From Bacteroidota bacterium (GTDB taxonomy: Bacteria > Bacteroidota > Bacteroidia > Bacteroidales > CAJPTX01): 19,544 bases of DNA. The stretch covers positions 1-19,544 of the forward strand of contig PDRH01000038.1 of assembly GCA_002748015.1 (NCBI GenBank), given 5' to 3'. The first letter of the stretch is position 1, and every line of letters begins with the position of its first letter. Both the position numbers and the translations under genes were made by a program. The notes under the pieces were generated by a model. That model was not told where the DNA came from, ran no database searches, and worked only from the letters and a program-made list of their open reading frames with translations. Of this stretch, positions 1 to 6,369 are shown piece by piece.

Positions 1-1094
1 TCGCGGTACAGGCGCTCAATATTCGTCGAATCGGGTATCTCGTGCAGCAGGCCCAGCAGGTCGACAGAGGCATCGAGCATGACCCGGTGTTGCCGTATGC
101 GCGACTCGCCATCGGATATGCGCACCGGTACCGTGGCCTCGTCCGTAACGCTATCCCTATGCCAGGCCACGCTTTCTATCCCTCCGTTGGTATGCAGCTT
201 GTAGCGCGCCAAATCCCCCGACAGGTTGACGAAGAAGCGCCCCTTGGCGAAGGAAATGAAGGCCCGCGCCATATCCTGCCGAACGCGCTGGTTGATGTAG
301 TCGGTCTTATCCTCCGCGTGCCGAAAGGCGATGCCCATGTTGAGCGAGGGCAGAATGTTGTGCGTCAGCAGCACGTCGCCCAGCAGTACGCCCCGCGAGC
401 TATGCCCCCCGCTGATGGCGCTGAAGCGTGCATAGGGCCCCAGGGTGCTATACATCTCCATTCCCGGGCCGAGCAGCGCGGGCGATGCGCCCCCCAGCGG
501 GAGATCCTTGTCCATCTCGGGACGGGCGAAGAAGTCGTCCGATTCGTAAGGGCCGTACACCAGCCCCAGGGAGTTCTTCGTGGCCATGTGCGGCCTCGGG
601 GTGCTGAAGAAATGCACGTTGGAGAATGAGCTATCCAGCGGCTGCGCCTGGTAGCGCCAGCTCTCGGTATTCAGCACCCACCTGTGCGTCCGCAGGATGG
701 TATCCAGCTGGTGTACATGCCCAAACACGCCGGGGTCATACACCATGGTCGAATCCTTCTCCACCTTCCCGTGCGGGCGGCTGTTCGCGCTCATGCTGTC
801 CCGCATCTGTACCGAATCAAGCTCAGGCTGTCCTTCACGCCTCCCGGCAGGCCCTTCGCGGAGTATGCGCGCGGTATCCGGGCGCAAGGAGGCTTCCGGG
901 GCGAAGGTCGTGTCCACCAAGCCCAGCTCTTGCGGTGATTTCTGGGGGGCGGTGTCTACCTCGGGTTGCCTAGCTTCACCGGCGCTCCTCGCTTGCGCCC
1001 GGGCTGTCGGCCCTGCCACCGGCCAAAAGGTCAGCCAAGCCATGAGTAGCCCCACGGCCATCCCCCAACGGGAAGAACGAAATGTACGTTTCAT
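1..1094 (-). CDS. Putative Porin_10-type outer-membrane porin, C-terminal part cut off by window edge
   Basis: The minus-strand frame is open from an ATG at 1094 to the window edge (364 codons, no stop). Residues 1-35 look like a signal peptide: basic MKRTFRSSR, a hydrophobic stretch MAVGLLMAWLTFWPVAG, then an ARAQA cleavage-like site. Residues 36-115 are a charged, proline- and serine-rich linker. From about 125 on the pattern resembles the Bacteroidota putative porin family (Porin_10, PF14121): LDTILRTHRWVLNT, then alternating aromatic beta strands, YSTLGPYARFSAISGG (215-230), a THNILPSLNMGIAFRH strand (244-259) and the NGGI turn (303-306) that I recall as typical. The predicted role is a passive beta-barrel channel in the outer membrane; substrate unknown. 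Met12 is an alternative start but would lose the basic n-region. The missing part should hold the rest of the barrel. Family assignment is from memory of the pattern, not a search. Confidence 0.72.
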   Translation of the reverse strand, partial: MKRTFRSSRWGMAVGLLMAWLTFWPVAGPTARAQARSAGEARQPEVDTAPQKSPQELGLVDTTFAPEASLRPDTARILREGPAGRREGQPELDSVQMRDSMSANSRPHGKVEKDSTMVYDPGVFGHVHQLDTILRTHRWVLNTESWRYQAQPLDSSFSNVHFFSTPRPHMATKNSLGLVYGPYESDDFFARPEMDKDLPLGGASPALLGPGMEMYSTLGPYARFSAISGGHSSRGVLLGDVLLTHNILPSLNMGIAFRHAEDKTDYINQRVRQDMARAFISFAKGRFFVNLSGDLARYKLHTNGGIESVAWHRDSVTDEATVPVRISDGESRIRQHRVMLDASVDLLGLLHEIPDSTNIERLYR

Positions 1095-1099
1095 CGCCG

Positions 1100-1107
1100 C
1101 AAAATTA
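1100..1107 (-). promoter_or_regulatory. Candidate -7 box (TAATTTTG) of the porin gene
   Basis: On the minus strand TAATTTTG matches the Bacteroidota -7 consensus TAnnTTTG. It ends only 5 nt before the porin ATG at 1094, so transcription would start close to the start codon. No TTTG or TTG is seen 19-20 nt upstream, and the box could be chance. Confidence 0.35.
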
Positions 1108-1253
1108 GCAACTTATTCTGATTACTCGGTTTGCTGGTCCGCAAGCCTTGCCTTTTGATCCTTTAGTACCGGAGCTATTCCCTCCCTTCCCCGCTGTACT
1201 CATGGTGTTCCGTGGGGCAACCTCGTGCTGATTGTGCGCTTGATTTTGCGCCT

Positions 1254-1299
1254 AAAAAATGCTGTTAGCCCTTACTGTAGGCATGAACAGCGAGGGCTA
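1254..1299 (-). terminator. Hairpin terminator of the DUF6266-like/zinc-ribbon unit
   Basis: Read on the minus strand, TAGCCCT (1293-1299) pairs with AGGGCTA (1266-1272). After one C/A mismatch, GCTGT (1287-1291) pairs with ACAGT (1274-1278) with one G-U, leaving an 8-nt loop. A T6 run follows at 1254-1259 after a short ACAGCA spacer. The first TAG of the stem is the stop codon of the zinc-ribbon gene, so the ribosome would cover the hairpin while terminating. It separates this unit from the downstream porin gene. Confidence 0.6.
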
Positions 1300-1794
1300 G
1301 CCCGTAAAGCCCAGGAAGGGGAATATGCGCTCGGTGATGTAGTCCGAAAGGTAGTAGTTCCCGCCCCCGGTGATTTCGTTCTCCCTGAGCTTAAGTTCTT
1401 TTGCCACCCTTTGTATCAGCGAATCATCCTCTGTTTCCAGCGTGTCGTAGAGCAGTACGCATAGTGCGCTTAGTAGAATCATGCGCTTCTCCGGGAGTAC
1501 GGTCTCATGGTCTAGGACTTCTACTATAGCCTCCAGGTAATCAGCATCGGCCAGGATGATTTCCTCATCCTGCTGGATAAAATAGTAGTCCTCCCGCAGC
1601 CCCCACTCGAGTAGTAGGGGCAGGTCGATTCGTACCATTTCCATTGAGGCCGAGGTGAAGTCCACCGCCCCGCACTTTGGGCAGGCACGTCCCAGTAGCT
1701 CGCCCTGTAGGTTCTCAAAGGCGGCTACTCGTCGGCTTACGATTCTGCAGTTGGTGTGCCCGCATCTGCAGGTCTTTAGGTGTCGGTATCCCAT
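1297..1794 (-). CDS. Unrecognised protein with N-terminal zinc-ribbon-like cysteines (165 aa)
   Basis: I do not recognise the family. Residues 9-41 hold five cysteines, C9, C11, C16, C38 and C41, with CRCGHTNC and CPKCG motifs that look like the two knuckles of a treble-clef or zinc-ribbon fold; His5 and His13 could also bind. The rest (55-165) is acidic and probably alpha-helical: a leucine-rich segment (57-67), DEEIILADADYLEAIVEVLD (76-95), a hydrophobic helix MILLSALCVLLYDTL (105-119) and a C-terminal ITERIFPFLGF. There is no signal peptide, so it is likely cytoplasmic. The ATG overlaps the end of the DUF6266-like gene by 19 bp and has an AGGAG about 9 nt upstream, suggesting translational coupling. 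The zinc site hints at nucleic-acid or protein binding, but this is inference only. Confidence 0.8.
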   Translation of the reverse strand: MGYRHLKTCRCGHTNCRIVSRRVAAFENLQGELLGRACPKCGAVDFTSASMEMVRIDLPLLLEWGLREDYYFIQQDEEIILADADYLEAIVEVLDHETVLPEKRMILLSALCVLLYDTLETEDDSLIQRVAKELKLRENEITGGGNYYLSDYITERIFPFLGFTG

Positions 1795-2525
1795 TTCTTA
1801 CTTCTCCTCTTACCCTGCTGATGCCCCGGTATTGTACCTGTTGCCGTCAGCTTGCTTGGGCTTCTGTGGCTGGCGCTCCTTCCCCTGTCGTGGCGTGAGA
1901 CGAAGGCATAGCTACTCGCCCAGCGCGATTTGCCGGCTACGTCTACCGTATAGTATAGGTGCAAGTCCTGCCCCTTAGCCCATTTCGGCAGGGTAAGCTT
2001 CAGGGGGCTGGGGCTTGGGCTTGCAGGGTAGCGAATGTGCAAGGTTGCGTTGGTCTTTGGGCAGTGGATGGCCATCCGTAGCCCTCTTGTGTCCTCCGGA
2101 AGCCCCTTGGGGAAGTGTAGCCTTAGCTCCCTGCCGCTCCGCTTTACGTCTATGGGGTGGCCATCCAGGCTATTACCCTCGGCCAGCTGGACGCTAGGGT
2201 AGTCGATGGTCCAGCCATCTGCCCCCCTACGCATCCCGTGGCGGAGTAGGGCGCTGAGGCCCGCGTGGTAGGCCCCGACCCTCCGGCTTGCCCGCCCGGG
2301 GTGGGAGGTTTCGTAGCCCATGAAGCCCCGGGCCACCATGGCTTGCATCTGCCGGAGGAAGCTCGATGCCACGCCGAGCTTATGCCGGTTGGACTGCTGC
2401 TTCTCCGTGCGGGGGTTGCTAATCTTTTCGGCCCTTGAGCGGAAGCGCATCTGCCCATTGTCTACGTACATCACGGGCTCGTGCTTGGGCCACCAGCAAG
2501 GGCGGACGGGCGTTATCTTGGCCAT
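1776..2525 (-). CDS. DUF6266-like protein, function unknown (249 aa)
   Basis: I chose the ATG at 2525 (MAKITPVRP) rather than the ATG at 2603: the latter overlaps the -33 box of a clear promoter, while 2525 has AGGAGA 8-9 nt upstream. The N-terminal half is basic and resembles DUF6266 of Bacteroidota: a short glycine/arginine strand (NGQMRFRSRA, 23-32), then SNPRTEKQQSNRHKLGVASS (36-55), a helix with the PRT-Q-R pattern common in that family. Residues 105-210 look like beta strands ending in LYYTVDVAGKSRWASSYAFV, also familiar from the C-terminal half of the family. The last 40 residues are basic and low complexity. No signal peptide is seen. Function is unknown; the next gene overlaps its 3' end, so the two products are probably made together. 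The family call is from memory and needs a profile search. Confidence 0.7.
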   Translation of the reverse strand: MAKITPVRPCWWPKHEPVMYVDNGQMRFRSRAEKISNPRTEKQQSNRHKLGVASSFLRQMQAMVARGFMGYETSHPGRASRRVGAYHAGLSALLRHGMRRGADGWTIDYPSVQLAEGNSLDGHPIDVKRSGRELRLHFPKGLPEDTRGLRMAIHCPKTNATLHIRYPASPSPSPLKLTLPKWAKGQDLHLYYTVDVAGKSRWASSYAFVSRHDRGRSASHRSPSKLTATGTIPGHQQGKRRSKKWDTDT

Positions 2526-2572
2526 GGCGAAATCTCCTGTATTAGGTGGTTCTACTTGAGATGCTTCGTATG

Positions 2573-2604
2573 CAAATATAGCAAATTGTAGCCCGGAATC
2601 CAAA
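2573..2604 (-). promoter_or_regulatory. Promoter of the DUF6266-like/zinc-ribbon unit
   Basis: On the minus strand a TTTG (-33 box, 2601-2604) is followed after exactly 20 nt by TATATTTG (-7 box, 2573-2580), matching the Bacteroidota primary sigma consensus TTTG-N19-20-TAnnTTTG. Transcription should start near 2567, giving a leader of about 40 nt before the ATG at 2525. This promoter rules out the longer upstream start at 2603. Confidence 0.8.
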
Positions 2605-2685
2605 TGTTCCGTTTGAAGCGCCTACATATCAGCGAAATACCGTACTCCTACCTGCGCTATTCGCCCGATACAGCACCCGTCCCCT

Positions 2686-2739
2686 GCCTAGGCCTCCCCT
2701 CCGAATTCCTCCCGAGAAATTCGGAGGGGAGGCCTAGGC
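2686..2739. repeat. Perfect 22-bp inverted repeat with 10-nt loop
   Basis: The arm at 2686-2707 is the exact reverse complement of 2718-2739, with a 10-nt spacer CCTCCCGAGA. The arms contain CCTAGG, AGGCCT and TCCGAATT. Neither strand has a T-run directly after the stem, so it is not a simple intrinsic terminator. It could be a transcription barrier, a stable RNA stem, a protein site, or a copy of a dispersed palindromic element. No second copy is seen in this window. Confidence 0.9.
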
Positions 2740-2745
2740 GCATAG

Positions 2746-2795
2746 GGGCTGTTTGGGCACTTTTAGCCCTTTTACTCCCCTCCTGAGGGGCGCTT
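2746..2795 (+). terminator. Two small terminator-like hairpins upstream of rpsL
   Basis: The first is GGGCT (2746-2750) pairing with AGCCC (2765-2769), or the shorter GGGC/GCCC at 2755-2769, followed by TTTT. The second is CCCCT (2777-2781) with AGGGG (2786-2790), loop CCTG, followed by CGC and TTTTT. Both point toward rpsL although no plus-strand gene lies upstream in this window. They may block read-through into the ribosomal cluster. The stems are short, so confidence is low. Confidence 0.3.
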
Positions 2796-2915
2796 TTTCC
2801 GCGCGATTCGCGATTTATAATGCGTTCAAATAAGTATTTTATACATAGTGTACTGTATTTCAGCGATTTACATCCTTTTACTCTGCCTCGCCCCAAAGCT
2901 CGCCCAGCTATGGGC

Positions 2916-2946
2916 TTTGTATCGGGTCGAAAAAAGCCTACCTTTG
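2916..2946 (+). promoter_or_regulatory. Main promoter of the str-S10-spc-alpha cluster
   Basis: TTTG at 2916-2919 is followed after 19 nt by TACCTTTG at 2939-2946, an excellent match to the Bacteroidota primary sigma consensus. The expected start is near 2952, giving a leader of about 44 nt before rpsL. The leader ends in AGGAAAAGGATAATAGTAGT, with AAGGA about 12 nt before the ATG. Confidence 0.85.
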
Positions 2947-2995
2947 CGTCCTGTTTTATGCAGAGTAGTATTCATAGGAAAAGGATAATAGTAGT

Positions 2996-3370
2996 ATGCC
3001 GACAATTCAGCAGCTGGTAAGGAAAGGTAGAGCTGTGATGGAGGAAACAAGCAAGGCGCCTGCGCTCGATGCTTGTCCGCAGCGACGAGGGGTATGTGTG
3101 CGCGTGTACACCACTACGCCCAAGAAACCTAATTCGGCTATGCGTAAGGTTGCCCGTGTGCGTCTGACCAACGGTAAGGAGGTCAACGCGTACATTCCGG
3201 GCGAGGGCCACAATCTGCAGGAGCACTCCATAGTGCTCATCCGTGGCGGTAGGGTGAAGGACCTGCCGGGCGTTCGCTACCACTTGGTGCGCGGTACGCT
3301 TGATGCCTCGGGCGTGGATGGCCGCCATCAGCGCAGGTCGAAGTATGGCACGAAGCGGCCGAAGAAGTAG
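2996..3370 (+). CDS. rpsL: 30S ribosomal protein S12
   Basis: At 124 aa this is the usual S12 length. S12 sits at the decoding centre of the small subunit and controls reading accuracy. The family motifs are intact: TTTPKKPNSAMRKVARVRL (40-58), GEGHNLQEHS (69-78) and RGGRVKDLPGVRYH (83-96). The lysines whose change gives streptomycin resistance in other bacteria (K43/K44 and K88 here) are wild type, as is the methylthiolation-site Asp (D89). It is the first gene of the cluster, about 44 nt after the predicted transcription start and 28 nt before rpsG. Confidence 0.98.
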   Translation: MPTIQQLVRKGRAVMEETSKAPALDACPQRRGVCVRVYTTTPKKPNSAMRKVARVRLTNGKEVNAYIPGEGHNLQEHSIVLIRGGRVKDLPGVRYHLVRGTLDASGVDGRHQRRSKYGTKRPKK

Positions 3371-3398
3371 TTTCTAACGTTAGATACCAGAGAGAGCG

Positions 3399-3875
3399 AT
3401 GAGAAAGACAAAGCCAAAGAGGAGGATACTCCTGCCGGATCCGCGCTTCCACGACGTTGAGGTGACGCGCTTCGTGAACAACCTCATGTACGATGGGAAG
3501 AAGAGCGTGGCCTTCGGGATCTTCTACGACGCCATGGATCTCGTGGCGCAGCGCCTCAAGGATGAGGAGAAGTCCCCGCTAGAGGTGTGGCGGCAGGCCC
3601 TCATCAATGTAACCCCTCAGGTTGAGGTGAAGAGCCGCCGGGTGGGTGGTTCGAACCTGCAGGTACCCACCGAGGTGCGCCCCGAGCGTAAGGTGAGCAT
3701 CGCGATGAAGAACCTGATTGCCTACGCGCGGAAGCGTTCGGGCCGGGGGATGAGCGACAAGCTCGCGAGCGAGATAATCGCAGCCTACAACCAGGAGGGG
3801 GGCGCGTATCGCCGGAAAGAGGATATTCACAAGATGGCGGAGGCGAACAAGGCCTTTGCGCATTTCCGCTTCTAG
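3399..3875 (+). CDS. rpsG: 30S ribosomal protein S7
   Basis: The 158-aa product has the S7 pattern: MRKTKPKRRILLPDPRFHD at the N-terminus, the RFVNNLMYDGKKS helix (24-36), VKSRRVGGSNLQVPTEVRPE, the beta hairpin that reaches the E site (78-97), and the C-terminal helix with HKMAEANKAFAHFRF. S7 starts assembly of the 30S head by binding the 3' major domain of 16S rRNA, and contacts tRNA at the E site. It lies 28 nt after rpsL and 38 nt before fusA, the classic str order. The start has an AGAGAGAG stretch upstream but no strong Shine-Dalgarno sequence. Confidence 0.98.
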   Translation: MRKTKPKRRILLPDPRFHDVEVTRFVNNLMYDGKKSVAFGIFYDAMDLVAQRLKDEEKSPLEVWRQALINVTPQVEVKSRRVGGSNLQVPTEVRPERKVSIAMKNLIAYARKRSGRGMSDKLASEIIAAYNQEGGAYRRKEDIHKMAEANKAFAHFRF

Positions 3876-3913
3876 CCCCAGGGGCTCACTAGCGAATACG
3901 AGAGGGAAAGAGA

Positions 3914-6025
3914 ATGAGTAGGGATTTGACATTGACCCGCAACGTCGGGATTATGGCCCACATCGATGCGGGCAAGACGACTACGACGGAGCGTATTCTG
4001 TTCTTCACGGGTAAGACCCATAAGATCGGCGAGACGCACGAGGGGGCGGCCACGATGGACTGGATGGAGCAGGAGCAGGAGCGTGGTATTACCATCACCT
4101 CCGCCGCCACCACGGCCTTCTGGGGCTACGAGGGGAAGAAGTACCAGGTGAACATCATCGACACCCCGGGCCACGTGGATTTCACCGTAGAGGTGGAGCG
4201 TTCGCTGCGTGTGCTTGATGGTGCGGTTGCGCTGATGTGCGCTGTTGGCGGCGTGCAGCCCCAGAGCGAGACGGTGTGGCGTCAGGCTGATAAGTACGGC
4301 GTGCCGAAGCTGGTGTTCGTGAACAAGATGGACCGTATCGGTGCGGACTTCTTCCGCGTGGTGGAGCAGGTGCAGACGCGCCTGGGTTCCCGCCCGGTGC
4401 CGATCCAGTACCCCATAGGCCGTGAGGGCGCCTACCGTGGCGTGGTGGACCTCATGTCCATGAAGGCCTTCGTTTGGGAGGGGGACGACAAGAAGATCAC
4501 GGAGATGAAGGAGGTGGAGATTCCCGCCGAGATTCGCTCCGAGGCCGAGGCGTGGCGCGAGAAGATGGTGGAGTCCATCGCTGAGTACAATGACAGCCTG
4601 CTGGAGCGCTTCTTTGATGATCCCGATTCCATCACGGTTGCGGAGCTGCAGGAGACCCTGCGTAAGGCAACCATTGGCATGTCTGTAGTGCCGATACTCT
4701 GCGGTGCGGCAGGCCGTTCAATCGGTGTGCAGCCGCTGCTCGATGCGATGGTGGCCTACCTGCCCAGCCCGATAGATATCGGTGGTGTGGACGGTACGGA
4801 TATCCGCGACGAGAGCGTTGAGATGCACCGCGATCCGAAGAGCGAGGAGCCGCTGGCCGCGCTGGCGTTCAAGATCGTGCGTGACCCCTTCGTGGGGCGT
4901 TTGGCCTTCGTCCGGGTGTACTCCGGCCAGCTGGATAGCGGCTCGTACATCCTGAATGCCCGTACGGGTAAGAAGGAGCGTATCAGCCGCCTGTTCCAGA
5001 TGCACTCCAATAGCCGCGAGCAGATAGAGGTGTGCGAGACCGGTGATATCTGCGCAGCGGTTGGCTTCAAGGATCTGCGTACGGGCGATACGCTCTGCGA
5101 TCCGGACAACCCGATTTCGCTGTCGCCGATGACCTTCCCCGAGCCGGTGATCAAGCTGGCTGTGGAGCCGAAGACGCAGAAGGATATGGATAAGCTTGGC
5201 GAGGCGCTGGTGTCGCTGGCCGAGGAGGACCCGACCTTCCGTGTGAATACGGATGAGGAGACGGGTCAGACGGTGATTGCTGGTATGGGTGAGCTGCACC
5301 TGGACATCATCGTAGACCGCCTTCGCCGTGAGTTCGGCCTGGAGCTGACGCAGGGTGCGCCGCAGGTGTCCTACCGGGAGGCTGTTCGCAAGGTGGTTTC
5401 GCACGAGTCCCGCTACAAGAAGCAGACGGGTGGTCGTGGTAAGTTTGCGCACATTGTCTTTGAGCTCGGCCCGGCCGATGAGGGCGTTGAGGGCTTGCAG
5501 TTCGTTGACGAGGTGAAGGGTGGTAACATCCCGAAGGAGTTCATCCCGTCGGTGCAGAAGGGCTTCGAGGCGGCGATGGCCAACGGCCCGCTGGCAGGCT
5601 ACGCGATGCCGAGCCTGAAGGTTGTGCTGACGGATGGTTCGTTCCACGCTGTGGACTCCGACCAGCTGTCCTTTGAGGTGGTTGCCCGCCAGGGCTTCCG
5701 TGAGGCTTGCGCCAAGGCCGACCCGGTGCTGATGGAACCCATCATGAAGCTCGAGGTGGAGACGCCCGAGGAGTACATGGGGGATGTGATTGGCGACCTG
5801 AACCGCCGTCGTGGTCAGGTGAATGGTATGGAGGATGTACACGGTATTCGCGTGGTTACCGCGATGGTGCCGCTGGCCGAGCAGTTCGGCTACGTGACCG
5901 TGCTGCGTTCGCTCTCTTCGGGGCGCGCTAGCAGCAGCATGGTCTTCTCGCACTACGAGGAACTACCGGCCGGTATACAGAAGGAGATAGTAGAGAAATC
6001 TCGCGCAGGGAGCGACGAGAAATAA
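3914..6025 (+). CDS. fusA: Translation elongation factor G
   Basis: This 703-aa GTPase drives tRNA and mRNA translocation and ribosome recycling. The G motifs are visible: G1 AHIDAGKT (15-22), G2 around RGITIT (57-62), G3 DTPGH (83-87), G4 NKMD (137-140). The G5 segment reads CGAAGRSIGVQPLLDA (263-278), whereas many EF-G proteins have CGS(A/S)FKNKGVQ there. Domains II (from about 305, LAALAFKIVRDPFVGRLAF), III (GMGELHLDIIVDRL), IV (FHAVDSDQLSF) and V (GRASSSMVFSHYEELP) follow in order, so the protein is full length. The position between rpsG and rpsJ supports housekeeping EF-G rather than a paralogue. No tuf gene follows; it must be elsewhere. Confidence 0.97.
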   Translation: MSRDLTLTRNVGIMAHIDAGKTTTTERILFFTGKTHKIGETHEGAATMDWMEQEQERGITITSAATTAFWGYEGKKYQVNIIDTPGHVDFTVEVERSLRVLDGAVALMCAVGGVQPQSETVWRQADKYGVPKLVFVNKMDRIGADFFRVVEQVQTRLGSRPVPIQYPIGREGAYRGVVDLMSMKAFVWEGDDKKITEMKEVEIPAEIRSEAEAWREKMVESIAEYNDSLLERFFDDPDSITVAELQETLRKATIGMSVVPILCGAAGRSIGVQPLLDAMVAYLPSPIDIGGVDGTDIRDESVEMHRDPKSEEPLAALAFKIVRDPFVGRLAFVRVYSGQLDSGSYILNARTGKKERISRLFQMHSNSREQIEVCETGDICAAVGFKDLRTGDTLCDPDNPISLSPMTFPEPVIKLAVEPKTQKDMDKLGEALVSLAEEDPTFRVNTDEETGQTVIAGMGELHLDIIVDRLRREFGLELTQGAPQVSYREAVRKVVSHESRYKKQTGGRGKFAHIVFELGPADEGVEGLQFVDEVKGGNIPKEFIPSVQKGFEAAMANGPLAGYAMPSLKVVLTDGSFHAVDSDQLSFEVVARQGFREACAKADPVLMEPIMKLEVETPEEYMGDVIGDLNRRRGQVNGMEDVHGIRVVTAMVPLAEQFGYVTVLRSLSSGRASSSMVFSHYEELPAGIQKEIVEKSRAGSDEK

Positions 6026-6038
6026 CAGTTAAGAGTCC

Positions 6039-6344
6039 ATGAGTCAGAAGATTAGGATCAAGCTTAAATCGTACGACCACAACCTGGTGGATAAATCGGC
6101 AGAGAAGATCGTGAAGACGGTCAAGCTGACAGGCGCTGTGGTTAGCGGTCCGATACCGTTGCCGATGGAAACTCGGATATTTACGGTGAATCGGTCAACA
6201 TTTGTAAACAAGAAGTCGCGTGAGCAGTTCCGTCTCGATATGTACAAGCGCCTGCTGGATATCTACAGCTCGACGCCGAAGACTATCGATGCGCTGATGA
6301 AGCTAGAGCTTCCCAGCGGTGTGGATGTTCAAATCAAGGTCTGA
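6039..6344 (+). CDS. rpsJ: 30S ribosomal protein S10
   Basis: The 101-aa protein matches S10 throughout: KIRIKLKSYDHNLVDKSAEK near the N-terminus, GPIPLPMETRIFTVNRSTFV (37-56) forming the extended loop that reaches into the 30S head, and KKSREQFRLDMYKRLLDI. S10 is also the NusE transcription elongation factor, pairing with NusB in antitermination. It begins the S10 section of the cluster, only 13 nt after fusA, so no S10 leader of the E. coli type fits upstream. It is one of two genes here ending in TGA. Confidence 0.98.
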   Translation: MSQKIRIKLKSYDHNLVDKSAEKIVKTVKLTGAVVSGPIPLPMETRIFTVNRSTFVNKKSREQFRLDMYKRLLDIYSSTPKTIDALMKLELPSGVDVQIKV

Positions 6345-6369
6345 TCACGTAGAGACAGGAGTAAAAGTC

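Larger units (their letters stand above)
2526..2995. other. Divergent intergenic region between the DUF6266-like gene and rpsL
   Basis: This 470-bp stretch has no credible coding sequence: short open frames in it lack ribosome sites or overlap the promoters. It holds the minus-strand promoter (2573-2604), a long perfect inverted repeat (2686-2739), two small hairpins with T-tracts (2746-2795), an AT-rich patch (about 2811-2880) and the rpsL promoter (2916-2946). A weak inverted repeat CAAAGC / GCTTTG (2894-2899 and 2914-2919) overlaps the rpsL -33 box. Confidence 0.8.

Noticed and set aside
42..1158. Plus-strand open frames at 42-629, 626-973 and 697-1158
   Set aside because: They lie opposite the porin gene, whose minus-strand frame is open for 364 codons with a signal peptide and recognisable barrel pattern; the plus-strand products resemble nothing and are rich in Arg, Pro and Gly.
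1655..1978. Plus-strand frames at 1655-1978, 2015-2197 and 2320-2559
   Set aside because: They are antisense to the two overlapping minus-strand genes, which have promoter, ribosome sites and terminator.
2526..2603. A 26-codon N-terminal extension of the DUF6266-like gene from the ATG at 2603
   Set aside because: The extension spans the -33 and -7 boxes of the promoter, and a good ribosome binding site precedes the ATG at 2525.
2801..2820. CGCGATTCGCG as a hairpin or regulator site, and TTTATAAT as a sigma-70-like -10 box
   Set aside because: The stem would have only a 3-nt loop, and Bacteroidota primary sigma factor uses TAnnTTTG; the real rpsL promoter lies downstream at 2916-2946.
2604..2896. 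Short frames at 2604-2786 (plus) and 2657-2896 (minus)
   Set aside because: Both run through the perfect inverted repeat, and I see no ribosome site or protein-like pattern supporting them.
2996..3370. Streptomycin-resistance changes in S12
   Set aside because: The relevant lysines (43/44 and 88) and their surroundings are wild type.
4718..5953. A 411-codon minus-strand open frame inside fusA
   Set aside because: It is antisense to a fully conserved EF-G gene. GC-rich codon use leaves the opposite strand open; the product is His/Leu/Arg-rich with no family pattern. The same holds for the minus-strand frames at 7668-8024, 8076-8708, 10345-11073 and 11929-12669.
6026..6038. An S10-type leader before rpsJ
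   Set aside because: Only 13 nt separate fusA and rpsJ, too short for the structured leader used by E. coli L4 control.
6319..6369. An upstream start for rplC at 6319
   Set aside because: It would add 17 residues inside rpsJ in another frame; L3 proteins start MAGIIGRKVGMT-like, and AGGAG precedes 6370.
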